Shown piece after piece: positions 45,291 to 54,622 of a stretch of DNA of 64,000 nucleotides (the stretch's first letter is position 1; each line of letters opens with the position of its first letter). Both the position numbers and the translations under genes were made by a program. The notes beneath the pieces are model-generated. The model was not told the origin of the DNA. It saw nothing but the letters and a program-made list of their open reading frames with translations, and searched no databases. The stretch is taken from the NCBI RefSeq assembly GCF_013282155.1, contig NZ_BLWI01000008.1:669470-733469 (forward strand), given 5' to 3'. This stretch comes from Sulfitobacter sp. HGT1. Its GTDB lineage: Bacteria; Pseudomonadota; Alphaproteobacteria; Rhodobacterales; Rhodobacteraceae.

Positions 45291-46079
45291 TCACCCGATC
45301 AACATCGGAAACCAATCTTCCCTCAGTTTTTGCCCCTGCACCATTTCATGCCCCGGAAAGGGCGGCGAAGTCGGACCGGGCCGTTGGGTATAGGTAGCGT
45401 CATCGCCCAGCAGCCGCAGCGAAAAGGCACGTCTGCGCGCCGTCGACCGGTTGCCGCGCGCGCCGTGCAGGATGCCATAGTTGAATGCCACCGCATCCCC
45501 CGGCTCCATCTGCCATTCGCGGATATCCATCCCTTCGGCATCGGGATCGGGCACCGGCATGTAAGGCGCGGGGTCGAAAAACGCATCGCCCTTGACCCAG
45601 CGTGTCGGCAGCACCGGTTTTTCCCACAAATGCGATCCGGCCACACAGCGCAGCGTGGCATCGGTCACCGGATCAAGCGGCGACCAAAAGCTGACGTTCT
45701 GCTGCCCTTCGACGAAATAATAGGGGCCGTCCTGATGCCAAGGGGTGGCCATCGATGTGCCCGGTTCCTTGACCAGCACGTGGTCGTGAAACAGTTGTAC
45801 CGACCGGCTTTGCATCAGATCAGCCGCCACCTGTGCGGCAGCAGACCCACGAATGACCTGCGCAAATTCGGGGATACGGTCCCAATTGCAGTAATCGTCG
45901 AAAAAGCGCCCCGTCTCGCCTGGCTTGTCGTTGTTCGACGCATAAGGGCCGGGGTTTTCCATGTTGCGCGCGATGCCTGCACGCAAGGCATCCACATGAT
46001 CTGCAAACAAACCTTTCACCAGCACCACGCCGTCGCGCTGGTACGTGTCAATCTGGTCTTGGGTAATAAGGGGGTGCAT
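45291..46079 (-). CDS. Phytanoyl-CoA dioxygenase (PhyH) family protein
   Basis: 262-residue Fe(II)/2-oxoglutarate-dependent oxygenase. LITQDQIDTYQRDGVVLVKGLF is the usual start; the iron ligands are in TPWHQDGP (H-x-D) and the later HGARGN His, with the 2-oxoglutarate-binding Arg in STARRRAFSLRLLGDD. Family members hydroxylate small molecules such as phytanoyl-CoA, ectoine or betaines; the substrate here is unknown. The ATG at 46079 (MHPLIT) is preferred over an upstream extension. It is 60 bp downstream of irr on the same strand, so it may be part of an iron-responsive unit. Confidence 0.86.
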   Translation of the reverse strand: MHPLITQDQIDTYQRDGVVLVKGLFADHVDALRAGIARNMENPGPYASNNDKPGETGRFFDDYCNWDRIPEFAQVIRGSAAAQVAADLMQSRSVQLFHDHVLVKEPGTSMATPWHQDGPYYFVEGQQNVSFWSPLDPVTDATLRCVAGSHLWEKPVLPTRWVKGDAFFDPAPYMPVPDPDAEGMDIREWQMEPGDAVAFNYGILHGARGNRSTARRRAFSLRLLGDDATYTQRPGPTSPPFPGHEMVQGQKLREDWFPMLIG

Positions 46080-46139
46080 AGGGGCGCTCGCTGCTGTTTG
46101 GCCCGAGCCTATGCAACGCGCCAGCACCCGTCCAGCGGT

Positions 46140-46559
46140 TTAGCTTTTGCGGCGCAACCGGATCACAACATCAACGGATGCGATTTCGGCCCCGTCGGGC
46201 GCGTCGGGCAATTGTGCGATCACCAACTGGTCGGACGGGGCATCGGTCAGCCGCGCTTCGTCCTCCCAATAGAAATGGGGATGGTCGTGGGTGTTGGTAT
46301 CGAAATAGCTTTTCGATCCGTCAACGGTGACTTCTTGCAGCAAACCCGCATCACAAAACGCGCGCAACGTGTTGTAGACCGTGGCCAGCGATACGGCTTC
46401 GCCCTGCCCTTTGGCCGCGTCAAACAGGCTTTCTGCGGTGACATGGCGGTGCTGACCGTCGCCCACCAGCAACTGTGCCAGCGTCATGCGTTGCCGCGTC
46501 GGACGCAGGCCCGCCTTGGAAAGCCACTTGGAACTGGTGTGTTGCATCACTTGGGTCAT
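46140..46559 (-). CDS. irr: Iron response regulator, Fur family (Irr-like)
   Basis: 139-residue Fur-superfamily regulator. GLRPTRQRMTLAQLLVGDGQHRHVTAESLFDAA and LATVYNTLRAFCDAGLLQEV form the DNA-binding domain; THDHPHFYWEDE is the His-rich metal/heme region of Irr rather than the zinc Cys pairs of Fur. The lack of C-terminal CxxC pairs also argues for Irr, which in this order responds to heme and represses iron-using pathways. The ATG at 46559 is chosen; an ATG four codons later is possible. Divergent from fabA. Confidence 0.9.
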   Translation of the reverse strand: MTQVMQHTSSKWLSKAGLRPTRQRMTLAQLLVGDGQHRHVTAESLFDAAKGQGEAVSLATVYNTLRAFCDAGLLQEVTVDGSKSYFDTNTHDHPHFYWEDEARLTDAPSDQLVIAQLPDAPDGAEIASVDVVIRLRRKS

Positions 46560-46720
46560 ACCATACTCATTGACTGCTCTTGGATGTATATACAGCGCAA
46601 ACCGCTCTCTTTTCAAACAAAAACCCAAAATGGTGCGGGTGCCAGAACCCTTGCAGCCATAGCGGGCACAATGCTAGACCGGAACGGACTTTGACAATAG
46701 CGAGCAGGAGCCGCAAAACT
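46560..46720. promoter_or_regulatory. irr-fabA divergent control region
   Basis: 161 bp between divergent genes. It holds a perfect 10-bp palindrome TGTATATACA (46585-46594) near the irr side. AGGAG precedes fabA. No canonical iron-control element was seen. Confidence 0.45.
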
Positions 46721-47230
46721 ATGGCCGATTACCCCACCAGTTTCGACAAAGAGGATCTCCTAAAATGCGCCCGCGGCGAACTTTTTGGCCCCGGCAATGC
46801 GCAGCTTCCTGCCCCGCCGATGCTGATGATGGACCGGATCACGGATGTTTCCGCCGATGGCGGTGCCCATGGCAAAGGTCACATTACCGCCGAATTCGAC
46901 ATCACACCGGACCTTTGGTTCTTTGACTGCCACTTTCCCGGCAACCCGATCATGCCCGGTTGCCTTGGCCTTGACGGCTTGTGGCAGCTGACCGGCTTTA
47001 ACCTTGGCTGGCGCGGCTGGCAGGGACGCGGCTATGCCTTGGGCGTGGGCGAGGTCAAGCTGACCGGCATGGTCCGCCCCGACCGCAAGATGCTGACCTA
47101 CAAGATCGACTTTACCAAGGCGATCCAGACCCGCCGCCTGACCATGGGTGTGGCGGACGGTATCGTCGAGGCAGACGGCGAAGTGATCTATATGGTCAAG
47201 GACATGAAGGTCGCGCTCAGCGAAAGCTGA
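46721..47230 (+). CDS. fabA: 3-hydroxydecanoyl-ACP dehydratase/isomerase
   Basis: 169-residue hot-dog-fold enzyme that dehydrates 3-hydroxydecanoyl-ACP and isomerises trans-2 to cis-3, the branch point to unsaturated fatty acids. The catalytic His and Asp are in [24 protein letters not shown] lies upstream of the ATG at 46721. First of fabA-fabB-fabI, which together make and elongate unsaturated chains. Confidence 0.97.
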   Translation: MADYPTSFDKEDLLKCARGELFGPGNAQLPAPPMLMMDRITDVSADGGAHGKGHITAEFDITPDLWFFDCHFPGNPIMPGCLGLDGLWQLTGFNLGWRGWQGRGYALGVGEVKLTGMVRPDRKMLTYKIDFTKAIQTRRLTMGVADGIVEADGEVIYMVKDMKVALSES

Positions 47231-47355
47231 ACCGAGAGATGACTTGATTTGTCGCCCCGTTGGCGGCAAACGGAGGAGCAAAGCCCCCTTGCCGCAGTCT
47301 TGGCAGGGGGTGCCGAAACAGGGCAATAGGCCCAGTAAGATCAAGGGAGTGCGCC

Positions 47356-48585
47356 ATGCGCCGCGTCGTCGTCACAGGGTTGGGTATCGTCTCATCTATC
47401 GGAAACAACGCTGAAGAAGTGCTTGCATCGCTCAAGGCAGGGACCAGCGGCATCGTCGCCAGCCCCGAAATGACCGAGCACGGGTTCCGCAGCCGCGTCG
47501 CGGGTACGCTCAAGATCGACGTGGCAGACCACATCGACAAACGCGCATTGCGCTTCATGGGGGGCGGTGCCGCCTATGCCTATATCGCGATGGCCCAAGC
47601 CATTGCCGATGCCGGCCTGACCGAAGAGCAGATCAGCAATCCGCGCACCGGCCTTGTCGCAGGGTCCGGCGGGCCGTCGACCTCGGCCCTGTTTACCGCG
47701 CATAACGTGGTGCGTGACACCGGCGCGACCAAGCGGATCGGGCCGTTCGCCGTGCCGAAATGCATGTCCTCGACCGTCAGTGCCAACCTGAGCACGGCGT
47801 TCAAGATCAAGGGCATCAACTATTCCATCACCTCTGCCTGTTCCACATCCCTGCACTGCATCGGCAACGCAGCCGAACAGATCATGATGGGCAAACAGGA
47901 CGTGATGTTTGCCGGTGGCGGCGAAGAACTGGATTGGACATTGTCCTGCCTGTTCGACGCCATGGGCGCGATGAGCAGCAAATATAACGACGCCCCCGAA
48001 ACCGCGAGCCGCGCCTTTGACGCGAACCGCGACGGGTTCGTCATCTCGGGCGGCGGCGGCATGCTGGTGCTTGAGGAACTGGAACACGCCAAGGCGCGCG
48101 GTGCCACGATTTATGCCGAAGTCACCGGATATGCCGCGACATCCGACGGTCACGACATGGTCGCCCCGTCGGGCGAAGGCGGCGAACGGGCCATGCGTCT
48201 GGCGCTGCAATCGCTGCCCGAGGGCCGCAAGGTCGGCTATATCAACGCGCACGGCACCTCGACCCCCGTGGGCGACGTCGGCGAAATCGAAGCCGTCCGC
48301 CGCGTCTTTGGCCAGGGCAGCACGCCGCCGGTCAGCTCAACCAAATCCATGACGGGCCACGCCCAAGGTGCCGCTGGTGCCCTTGAGGCCGTGTTCTGTT
48401 TGCTGATGCTCAAGCATGACTTTATCGCCAAATCCATCAATGTGGTCGATCTGGACCCCAAGCTGGACCCGGCTGAAATCGCGCTGGAGCGTGTCGATAA
48501 CGCAGGGCTTGATTCCGTCATGACCAATTCATTCGGATTTGGCGGCACCAACGGGTCGATGATCCTTTCCAAGTTCATAGAGTAA
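47356..48585 (+). CDS. fabB: 3-oxoacyl-ACP synthase I
   Basis: 409-residue condensing enzyme. The catalytic Cys is in [10 protein letters not shown], His in [11 protein letters not shown] and [12 protein letters not shown], the Cys-His-His triad. It elongates the cis-3-decenoyl-ACP made by FabA. The ATG at 47356 has AAGGGAG upstream; the frame extends further but the family starts at [10 protein letters not shown]. 125 bp after fabA. Confidence 0.97.
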   Translation: MRRVVVTGLGIVSSIGNNAEEVLASLKAGTSGIVASPEMTEHGFRSRVAGTLKIDVADHIDKRALRFMGGGAAYAYIAMAQAIADAGLTEEQISNPRTGLVAGSGGPSTSALFTAHNVVRDTGATKRIGPFAVPKCMSSTVSANLSTAFKIKGINYSITSACSTSLHCIGNAAEQIMMGKQDVMFAGGGEELDWTLSCLFDAMGAMSSKYNDAPETASRAFDANRDGFVISGGGGMLVLEELEHAKARGATIYAEVTGYAATSDGHDMVAPSGEGGERAMRLALQSLPEGRKVGYINAHGTSTPVGDVGEIEAVRRVFGQGSTPPVSSTKSMTGHAQGAAGALEAVFCLLMLKHDFIAKSINVVDLDPKLDPAEIALERVDNAGLDSVMTNSFGFGGTNGSMILSKFIE

Positions 48586-48594
48586 GGACAGCAC

Positions 48595-49386
48595 ATGTCA
48601 GATCTACTTAAGGGAAAACGCGGCCTGATCATGGGTGTCGCGAACGAACGGTCCATCGCTTGGGGTATTGCAAAAGCGATGGCCGAAGCCGGTGCCGAAC
48701 TGGCGTTCACCTATCAGGGCGAGGCCTTTGGCTCGCGCCTGAAACCGCTGGCCGAAAGTGTCGGGTCGGATTTCATGGTCGATGTCGATGTGACTGATGA
48801 TGCATCCCTTGATGCCGCATTCGAAAAGCTTGCAGCACGCTGGCCCACGATTGATTTCGTTGTCCACGCCATTGCGTTTTCGGATAAATCCGAGCTGACG
48901 GGTCGTTTCCTGAACACCAGCCGCGCGAATTTCAAACACTCGCTGGATATCTCGGCCTATTCCTTTATCGAGATCGCCCGCCGTGCGCATCCGTTGATGG
49001 TTGATAATGGGGGCACGCTGATGACCCTGACCTATCAGGGGTCGAACCGCGTTGTGCCCAATTACAACGTCATGGGCGTGGCCAAGGCGGCGCTGGAATC
49101 TGCCACACGCTATCTGGCCAATGATCTGGGCCCCGACGGCATCCGCGTCAACGCGATCAGCCCCGGCCCGATGAAAACCCTTGCCGGTGCTGCCATCGGC
49201 GGGGCGCGCAAGACCTACAAACACACAGACCAGAACGCGCCGTTGCGGGCCAATGCGACCTTGGAAGCGGTGGGCGGCACGGCCGTGTATCTGGCGTCGG
49301 ATGCGGGGGCCTGCACCACCGGCGAGATCATTCGCGTCGATGGCGGGTTTCACGTGTTGGGGATGCCGCAAGCCGAGCATCTTTGA
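48595..49386 (+). CDS. fabI: Enoyl-ACP reductase (NADH)
   Basis: 263-residue SDR-type reductase that completes each elongation cycle. GVANERSIAWGIA is the divergent nucleotide motif of FabI; the active Tyr and Lys are in YNVMGVAK (Tyr-x6-Lys) and the substrate Tyr in TLTYQGSNRV. 9 bp after fabB, so co-translated. Ends at copy E of the dispersed repeat. Confidence 0.97.
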   Translation: MSDLLKGKRGLIMGVANERSIAWGIAKAMAEAGAELAFTYQGEAFGSRLKPLAESVGSDFMVDVDVTDDASLDAAFEKLAARWPTIDFVVHAIAFSDKSELTGRFLNTSRANFKHSLDISAYSFIEIARRAHPLMVDNGGTLMTLTYQGSNRVVPNYNVMGVAKAALESATRYLANDLGPDGIRVNAISPGPMKTLAGAAIGGARKTYKHTDQNAPLRANATLEAVGGTAVYLASDAGACTTGEIIRVDGGFHVLGMPQAEHL

Positions 49387-49399
49387 CTTTTCCGGCGGA

Positions 49400-49443
49400 C
49401 CGGGGCGCTGCCCCGGACCCCGGGATATTTCAGAGCCGGAGAA
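49400..49443 (+). repeat. Dispersed 3'-end repeat, copy E
   Basis: Hairpin CCGGGGC-N3-GCCCCGG (49400-49416) and tail GGGATATTTCAGAGCCGGAGAA (49422-49443), between the convergent fabI and methyltransferase genes. One base of the AGAGCCAGAGAA core is changed (CCGGAG). Confidence 0.75.
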
Positions 49444-49453
49444 TAAGGGTCCG

Positions 49454-50566
49454 TTAGCGCAGCGGTGGGGTTTGGTAGAACCAGACTTTCATGCCGCCAT
49501 GGGCGATTGCGGGGCCTTGGGGTTTCCAGGGCAGGCCCGTTGCTTTGGCCAGGGGCGGTTCTGAGGTGACCAGACCGACGCGCCAGCCCTTGAAACGGGT
49601 CAGCAGTGTTTGGCCCAAAGTGCCGTAGAGCGGATAGAGAAGTTTTTTATTGCCGATGCGACCGCCGTAGGGTGGGTTCACCATGACAAGGCCGGGGGGA
49701 CCTTCGGGCGGGGTCAATTCGCCTGCGGCGTGGTTTTCGAAATGCACGGCGTTTGCGACCCCTGCCCGTCCGGCGTTGGCCGTGCTCATCCTGATGGCAC
49801 CGGCATCGCGGTCTGAGCCGTAGAAACGAAGGTCGGTTGCCTGTGGCGGTTTGGCACGCATTTCGTCCCACAGCTGCGGATCAAAGCTGGCAAGGCTTTC
49901 AAAGGCAAAGCTGCGCGAGCGGCCGGGGTTCAGGCCCATGGCGATTTCGGCGGCCTCGATCACGAAGGTACCCGAACCGCACATGGGGTCCACGACCGTT
50001 TCGGTGCCGGTATAGCCTGCCTGCCGCAGCAGCAAGGACGCCAGCGTTTCGCGCATCGGGGCTTTGCCCACGGCTTCTTTGTGGCCGCGCTTGTGCAGGG
50101 ATTCGCCCGATGTATCGAGGCTCATCGTCACCACATTGTCGTCGATGCGCACCTTGAGGACCAGCGCTGCCTCGGGCGATATCGCAGCACCGAGGCTTTC
50201 GCGCAGGGCTGTTTCGATCCGCTGGGTGGCAGCACCGGCGTGGTAAATTTTCGACGCTTTGGTGGTGACCTGAACGCGCAGGGGCACATCGGCGCGCAGC
50301 ACGTCCCCCCAAGGGAATTTGCGCGCGCGTTTGTCCAGTTGCGCCAGATGGAATGCCATGAACGATCCGATCCGCGCCAATACCCGAGACGCGCCGCGCA
50401 GTTCCAGATTGGCGCGCCAGACCTCGGGCCAGCCGCCCTGCACCGTGATGCCACCGGGTGACATCGTCGGGTTCGCAAAGCCTTTTTCGACGACTTCGGC
50501 CAGAAGCATGTCTTCTAGGCCGGGCGTGGCGACAAGGAATATCTCAAAGCTGTTATCTGTGTTCAT
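49454..50566 (-). CDS. THUMP-domain class I RNA methyltransferase (RlmL N-terminal-like)
   Basis: 370-residue SAM-dependent RNA (guanine-N2) methyltransferase related to the N-terminal half of RlmL/RsmD-like YcbY. An N-terminal THUMP region (about 50-165, FEIFLVATPGLEDMLLAEV then SASRVLARI) is followed by the Rossmann domain with VDPMCGSGTFVIEAA and the catalytic NPPYGGRIG. The second RlmK domain of enterobacterial RlmKL is absent. Substrate rRNA site is inferred from the family only. Downstream of a FKBP gene over three hairpins. Confidence 0.9.
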   Translation of the reverse strand: MNTDNSFEIFLVATPGLEDMLLAEVVEKGFANPTMSPGGITVQGGWPEVWRANLELRGASRVLARIGSFMAFHLAQLDKRARKFPWGDVLRADVPLRVQVTTKASKIYHAGAATQRIETALRESLGAAISPEAALVLKVRIDDNVVTMSLDTSGESLHKRGHKEAVGKAPMRETLASLLLRQAGYTGTETVVDPMCGSGTFVIEAAEIAMGLNPGRSRSFAFESLASFDPQLWDEMRAKPPQATDLRFYGSDRDAGAIRMSTANAGRAGVANAVHFENHAAGELTPPEGPPGLVMVNPPYGGRIGNKKLLYPLYGTLGQTLLTRFKGWRVGLVTSEPPLAKATGLPWKPQGPAIAHGGMKVWFYQTPPLR

Positions 50567-50642
50567 AGACGCTGCTTACTGTGCTGCGTCGCGCTATTCG
50601 AGCGGATTCTTTCGGAGAGCGGCCTTATCGGCTGGGGCCGGA

Positions 50643-50710
50643 GTTTTCGAAAACGCCGGTCCGGAAAATTCTGGATTTTCCGGTGCCAGCGCAGGGTGCC
50701 CCGCGCTGGC
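50643..50710. terminator. Three consecutive hairpins between FKBP and methyltransferase genes
   Basis: GTTTTCGAAAAC (50643-50654), CCGGAAAAT-N5-ATTTTCCGG (50661-50683) and GCCAGCGC-N10-GCGCTGGC (50685-50710). The first two are joined by GCCGGT, giving CCGGTCCG as in the 15451-15494 element. They follow the FKBP stop on the minus strand. Confidence 0.6.
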
Positions 50711-50718
50711 ATACGAAA

Positions 50719-51147
50719 TCAGGCGATTTTCATCAGCTCGATGTCGAATTGTAGGTCTTTGCCCGCCAGCGGATGGTTGGCATCCAGCGTTACGGTTGCT
50801 TCGTCGACTTCGACGACCATGACGGGCATCGCCTGACCGTCCGGTGTTTGCATCTGCAACTGCGTGCCGACCTCAAGCGGGATATCCGCGGGAATGCCTT
50901 CGCGTGGCACGGCCTGACGCATTTCGGGGTTCAGCGGGCCATAGGCGTCTGCGCTGCCGATCTTGACGGTTTTCTTGTCGCCAACCGCCATGCCGGGCAG
51001 TGCCACATCAAGGCCGGGGATGATCTGGCCCGACCCAACAACGAATTCCAACGGTTCGCGACCTTCAGAACTGTCAAAGGTGCTGCCGTCCAGCAAGGTG
51101 CCGGTATAGTGAATAGCAACGGTATCGCCGGATTTAACCTGCGTCAT
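50719..51147 (-). CDS. FKBP-type peptidyl-prolyl isomerase, SlyD-like
   Basis: 142-residue prolyl isomerase. VAIHYTGTLLDGSTFDSSEGREP and FVVGSGQIIPGLDVALPGM form the FKBP part; an inserted-flap domain lies at about 72-125, and NHPLAGKDLQFDIEL ends the fold as in SlyD. The His-rich metal tail of E. coli SlyD is missing. GGAG precedes the ATG at 51147; the frame extends upstream without conserved sequence. A cytosolic chaperone/isomerase role is expected. Confidence 0.93.
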   Translation of the reverse strand: MTQVKSGDTVAIHYTGTLLDGSTFDSSEGREPLEFVVGSGQIIPGLDVALPGMAVGDKKTVKIGSADAYGPLNPEMRQAVPREGIPADIPLEVGTQLQMQTPDGQAMPVMVVEVDEATVTLDANHPLAGKDLQFDIELMKIA

Positions 51148-51333
51148 AAAAATCTCCGATCTGGATGGGTATAAATACAAGAGGCCGCGTGTCTGCGCGG
51201 GTGCTCTGGGGTTCGGCGCGCAGTCTTTCAAGACTGTGCGGCGGCGTAAACCCCCTAATAGACCAGTTTTCGGCCTTTTCTGTGGCTGCTGCCCGTGGCA
51301 ATCTCGCCTCCAGCACCTCAGGGGGAGGCCATC

Positions 51334-52020
51334 ATGCCAATCACCACCTGCGTCTTTGACGCATACGGAACTTTATTCGACGTCGCCGCCGCTGCGCGCC
51401 AAGCCGCAAGTGAGCCGGATTTCATCGCCCTCAAGGACAGTTGGCCGCAGGTGGCCGAACATTGGCGTCAAAAGCAGTTGGGATATTCGTGGCTGCGCGC
51501 TGTTACGGGCGCACATGCCGATTTTTGGGAAGTCACCCAGAATGCGCTGGACTGGGCGCTTGAGAAAACCGGCCATAACGGCGACCCGGCCCTGCGCGCC
51601 CGCCTGCTGGCGCTGTATTGGGAACTGCAAGCCTTTCCCGAGGTGCCCGCCATGTTGCGCCGCCTGAAAGACGCGGGGCTGAACACGGCGATCTTGTCGA
51701 ACGGATCACCGGAAATGCTGAAAGGTGCGGTAAATTCTGCCGGCATCGACGATGTGCTGGATGCGTTGTTGTCTGTGGAAAGCGTCGGCATCTTCAAACC
51801 CGATGCGCGGGTCTATGATCTGGTCGGCCAGCATTTCGGCTGCGCCAAGGACGAGGTCCTGTTCGTGTCGTCAAACGGGTGGGATGCTGCCGCAGCAACG
51901 GGATACGGCTTTACCACCGCTTGGGTCAATCGCAGCGGCGAGCCCACGGACCGTCTGCCCTGGACACCTGCGCACACGCTTAACGAGCTTACCGAAATTC
52001 CAGCACTGGCAGGTATCTGA
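51334..52020 (+). CDS. Haloacid dehalogenase type II (HAD superfamily)
   Basis: 228-residue HAD hydrolase of the L-2-haloacid dehalogenase type. Nucleophile Asp in FDAYGTLFDV, Ser/Asn in ILSNGSPEML, Lys in GIFKPDARVY and the acidic SSNGWDAAAA block in order. The Trp and Asn of SSNGWD fit type II dehalogenases. GGGGGAGG precedes the ATG at 51334. First gene of a seven-gene unit; stop overlaps the next start (TGATG). A phosphatase role cannot be excluded. Confidence 0.9.
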   Translation: MPITTCVFDAYGTLFDVAAAARQAASEPDFIALKDSWPQVAEHWRQKQLGYSWLRAVTGAHADFWEVTQNALDWALEKTGHNGDPALRARLLALYWELQAFPEVPAMLRRLKDAGLNTAILSNGSPEMLKGAVNSAGIDDVLDALLSVESVGIFKPDARVYDLVGQHFGCAKDEVLFVSSNGWDAAAATGYGFTTAWVNRSGEPTDRLPWTPAHTLNELTEIPALAGI

Positions 52021-52844
52021 TGCCCCATTTCACCACTTCCGACGGACTGAACCTGTATTACACCGACGAAGGCGCGGGTCTGCCGATCCTGTGTCTGGCG
52101 GGCCTGACGCGGACCACCGCCGACTTTGACTATGTCACACCGCATCTGGCGGGCACCCGGCTGATCAAGATGGATTACCGCGGGCGCGGGCAATCGGATT
52201 TCGACCCGAACTGGTCGCAGTATTCGCCGCCCGTTGAATGCCGCGATGCGCTGGAACTGCTGGCGCATCTGGGGCTGGACAAGGTCGCGATCCTTGGCAC
52301 TTCGCGCGGCGGACTGAACGCGATGGGGCTGGCGATGGGGGCCAAAGACCGCCTGCTGGGCGTCGCCTTTAACGATGTGGGGCCGTATATCGACCCGCAG
52401 GGGTTGGATTTCATCATGCAATACATTGGCCGCAATCCCGCCGCCAAAACCCATGCCGAAGCCGCCGCCGCCATGCCCCGCGTGTTTCCCGAATTTGACG
52501 GTGTGCCCGACAGCCGCTGGATGGAGGAAGCCGTCAAGCATTACACCCAGACCGACAGCGGCCTGCAAATCACCTATGACAAGCATCTGCGCGATGCGGT
52601 GGCCAAGGCGTTCGACGGCCCGTCGCCCGATTTATGGCCGTTCTTTGATGCGCTGGCCGGGCTGCCGGTGGCGTGTATTCGCGGGATGAATTCCAACCTG
52701 TTGAGCGAAGAAACCCTGGCCGAAATGGAAAAGCGTCGCCCCGATATGATTGTGGGCCGCGTGCCCGGTCGCGGGCATATCCCGTTTCTGGATGAACCCG
52801 AAGCCGTCGCCGCCCTGCACACCTGGATCGAGGAAATGTCATGA
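52020..52844 (+). CDS. Alpha/beta-fold hydrolase
   Basis: 274-residue serine hydrolase. The oxyanion region is LCLAGLTRTTADFDYV, the nucleophile Ser in ILGTSRGGLNAM, and the His in GRGHIPFLDEPEAV near the end; a helical cap lies between. DYRGRGQSDFDPNWS is typical of alpha/beta hydrolases acting on small esters or C-C bonds. Starts within the stop of the dehalogenase gene and overlaps the next by 4 bp, so it belongs to the operon. Confidence 0.9.
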   Translation: MPHFTTSDGLNLYYTDEGAGLPILCLAGLTRTTADFDYVTPHLAGTRLIKMDYRGRGQSDFDPNWSQYSPPVECRDALELLAHLGLDKVAILGTSRGGLNAMGLAMGAKDRLLGVAFNDVGPYIDPQGLDFIMQYIGRNPAAKTHAEAAAAMPRVFPEFDGVPDSRWMEEAVKHYTQTDSGLQITYDKHLRDAVAKAFDGPSPDLWPFFDALAGLPVACIRGMNSNLLSEETLAEMEKRRPDMIVGRVPGRGHIPFLDEPEAVAALHTWIEEMS

Positions 52845-53812
52845 ACATCGAAATGATACGCGCCGCTGCCGCACGGCTTGAAGGGCATGTGCGCCGCACG
52901 CCGCTGTTGAACTCACCGTTTCTGGACGAGATCGCGGGCCGCCGCATCTGGGTGAAACCCGAATGCCTGCAACACACCGGCAGCTTCAAGTTTCGCGGCG
53001 GCTGGTCGGCGCTGTCCGCGCTTGATCCCGACACCCGCGCCAAGGGCGTGATCGCCTTTTCCAGCGGCAACCATGCCCAAGGCGTGGCCTATGCCGCCAA
53101 GCTGCATGGCGTGCCGTCTGTCATCATCATGCCGTCTGACGCGCCGCGTTTGAAGATCGAAAACACCCGCGCCCTTGGGGCCGAGGTGGTTCTGTATGAT
53201 CGTGCAAATGAAGACCGTGATGCCATCGGTGCGCGGCTTGCAGGTGAACGCGGGCTAACCCTGATCAAACCCTACGACGATGCGCAAGTGATTGCGGGCC
53301 AAGGCACCACAGGGCTCGAGATCGCCCAGCAGGCCGCCGAACTGGGGATCACCTCTGCCGATGTGATCGTGTGTTGCGGTGGCGGCGGGCTGACATCGGG
53401 GATCGCGCTGGCACTCGAGGCGGACGCCCCCGGCCTGCGGGCGCGCCCTGCCGAACCGGCCGGATTTGACGATGTTGCGCGGTCGCTGGCCCAAGGCAGC
53501 ATCGCGCGCAACCCCGCGCTGGCCGGGTCGATCTGCGATGCAATCGTCACGCCGCAACCCGGTGACCTGACCTTTCCGATCATGAAACGGTTGTGCGGCC
53601 CCGGTCTTGTTGCGACCGATGACGAAGCGCTAAGCGCCATGGCGCAAGCCTTTAACCGCCTGAAATTGGTCGCTGAACCCGGTGGTGCGGTTGCCCTTGC
53701 TGCCGCCTTGTTCCGGCGCGACCAGATCCAAGGCGATGATGTGATCGTTACGATTTCCGGCGGGAATGTGGATGCCGATATGTTCATCCGCGCCCTTGCC
53801 ACCCTCAATTGA
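52841..53812 (+). CDS. PLP-dependent threonine/serine ammonia-lyase-like protein
   Basis: 323-residue fold-type II PLP enzyme, as in threonine dehydratase, serine racemase and 3-hydroxyaspartate dehydratase. The PLP Lys is in HTGSFKFRGG, AFSSGNHAQGVAYAA binds the substrate carboxylate, and CCGGGGLTSGIALAL holds the phosphate. A C-terminal ACT domain is lacking, so it is a catabolic-type enzyme. Overlaps the preceding hydrolase by 4 bp. Substrate is unknown. Confidence 0.9.
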   Translation: MNIEMIRAAAARLEGHVRRTPLLNSPFLDEIAGRRIWVKPECLQHTGSFKFRGGWSALSALDPDTRAKGVIAFSSGNHAQGVAYAAKLHGVPSVIIMPSDAPRLKIENTRALGAEVVLYDRANEDRDAIGARLAGERGLTLIKPYDDAQVIAGQGTTGLEIAQQAAELGITSADVIVCCGGGGLTSGIALALEADAPGLRARPAEPAGFDDVARSLAQGSIARNPALAGSICDAIVTPQPGDLTFPIMKRLCGPGLVATDDEALSAMAQAFNRLKLVAEPGGAVALAAALFRRDQIQGDDVIVTISGGNVDADMFIRALATLN

Positions 53813-53833
53813 CCCCGAAAAGGAGCCTGCCCC

Positions 53834-54622
53834 ATGAAGCTTTTTGATACCGGCGATGTTCGCCTGCATTACCGCGTCGATGGCCCCGATGATGGCGCGC
53901 CCGTGGTGTTCGCCAATTCGCTGGGCACCGACATGCGCCTGTGGGACCCGATCCTGCCGCTGCTGCCCCAAGGCTTGCGGATCATTCGTTTCGACAAGCG
54001 CGGGCATGGCCTGTCCACCTGTCCGCCTGCCCCCTATTCGATGGGGTCGCTGATCACGGACACCGAAAAACTGATGGACTTTCTGGGCGTTAAGGATTGC
54101 GTCTTTGTCGGCCTGTCGATTGGCGGCATGATCGCCCAAGGGCTGGCAACCAAGCGTCTGGACCTGATCCGCGCCATGGTGCTGTCCAACACCGCCGCCA
54201 AGATCGGCACGCCCGAAATGTGGGCCAGCCGGATCAAGGACGTGCAGGAAAACGGCATCGAAAGCCTTGCCGATGCCATCATGGAGCGCTGGTTCGCCGC
54301 CGATTTCCGCGCCAAGCCGGAGCTTGAGCTGTGGCGCAACATGGTCACCCGTCAGGAACGCGATGGCTATGCCGGATGTTCGGCCGCGATTTCGGGCACG
54401 GATTTCTACACGCCGACTGCGGGCCTGCGCCTGCCATGTCTGGGCATCGCAGGGGCGGAAGACGGATCAACCCCGCCCGATCTGGTGCGTGAAACCGTTG
54501 ACCTGATCCCGGGGTCCAAGTTCCACATCATCCGCAAGACCGGCCACCTGCCCTGCGTCGAGAACCCCGAAGAATACGCGCAAGTTCTGACCGATTTCCT
54601 GAAAAGCGTCGGACATGTCTGA
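53834..54622 (+). CDS. pcaD: 3-oxoadipate enol-lactonase-like hydrolase
   Basis: 262-residue alpha/beta hydrolase matching PcaD: LHYRVDGPDDGAPVVFANSLGTDMRLWD, FDKRGHGLSTCPPAPYSM, FVGLSIGGMIAQGLA (nucleophile Ser), and the His in KTGHLPCVENPEEYA. The family opens the enol-lactone of the protocatechuate branch of the beta-ketoadipate pathway. pcaC, pcaG and pcaH are not in the window. AAGGAG precedes the ATG. Overlaps the next gene by 8 bp. Confidence 0.88.
   Translation: MKLFDTGDVRLHYRVDGPDDGAPVVFANSLGTDMRLWDPILPLLPQGLRIIRFDKRGHGLSTCPPAPYSMGSLITDTEKLMDFLGVKDCVFVGLSIGGMIAQGLATKRLDLIRAMVLSNTAAKIGTPEMWASRIKDVQENGIESLADAIMERWFAADFRAKPELELWRNMVTRQERDGYAGCSAAISGTDFYTPTAGLRLPCLGIAGAEDGSTPPDLVRETVDLIPGSKFHIIRKTGHLPCVENPEEYAQVLTDFLKSVGHV

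Noticed and set aside
45192..46694. 500-codon plus-strand open frame
   Set aside because: Antisense to the PhyH-like gene and irr; no motif, and both minus-strand genes are certain.
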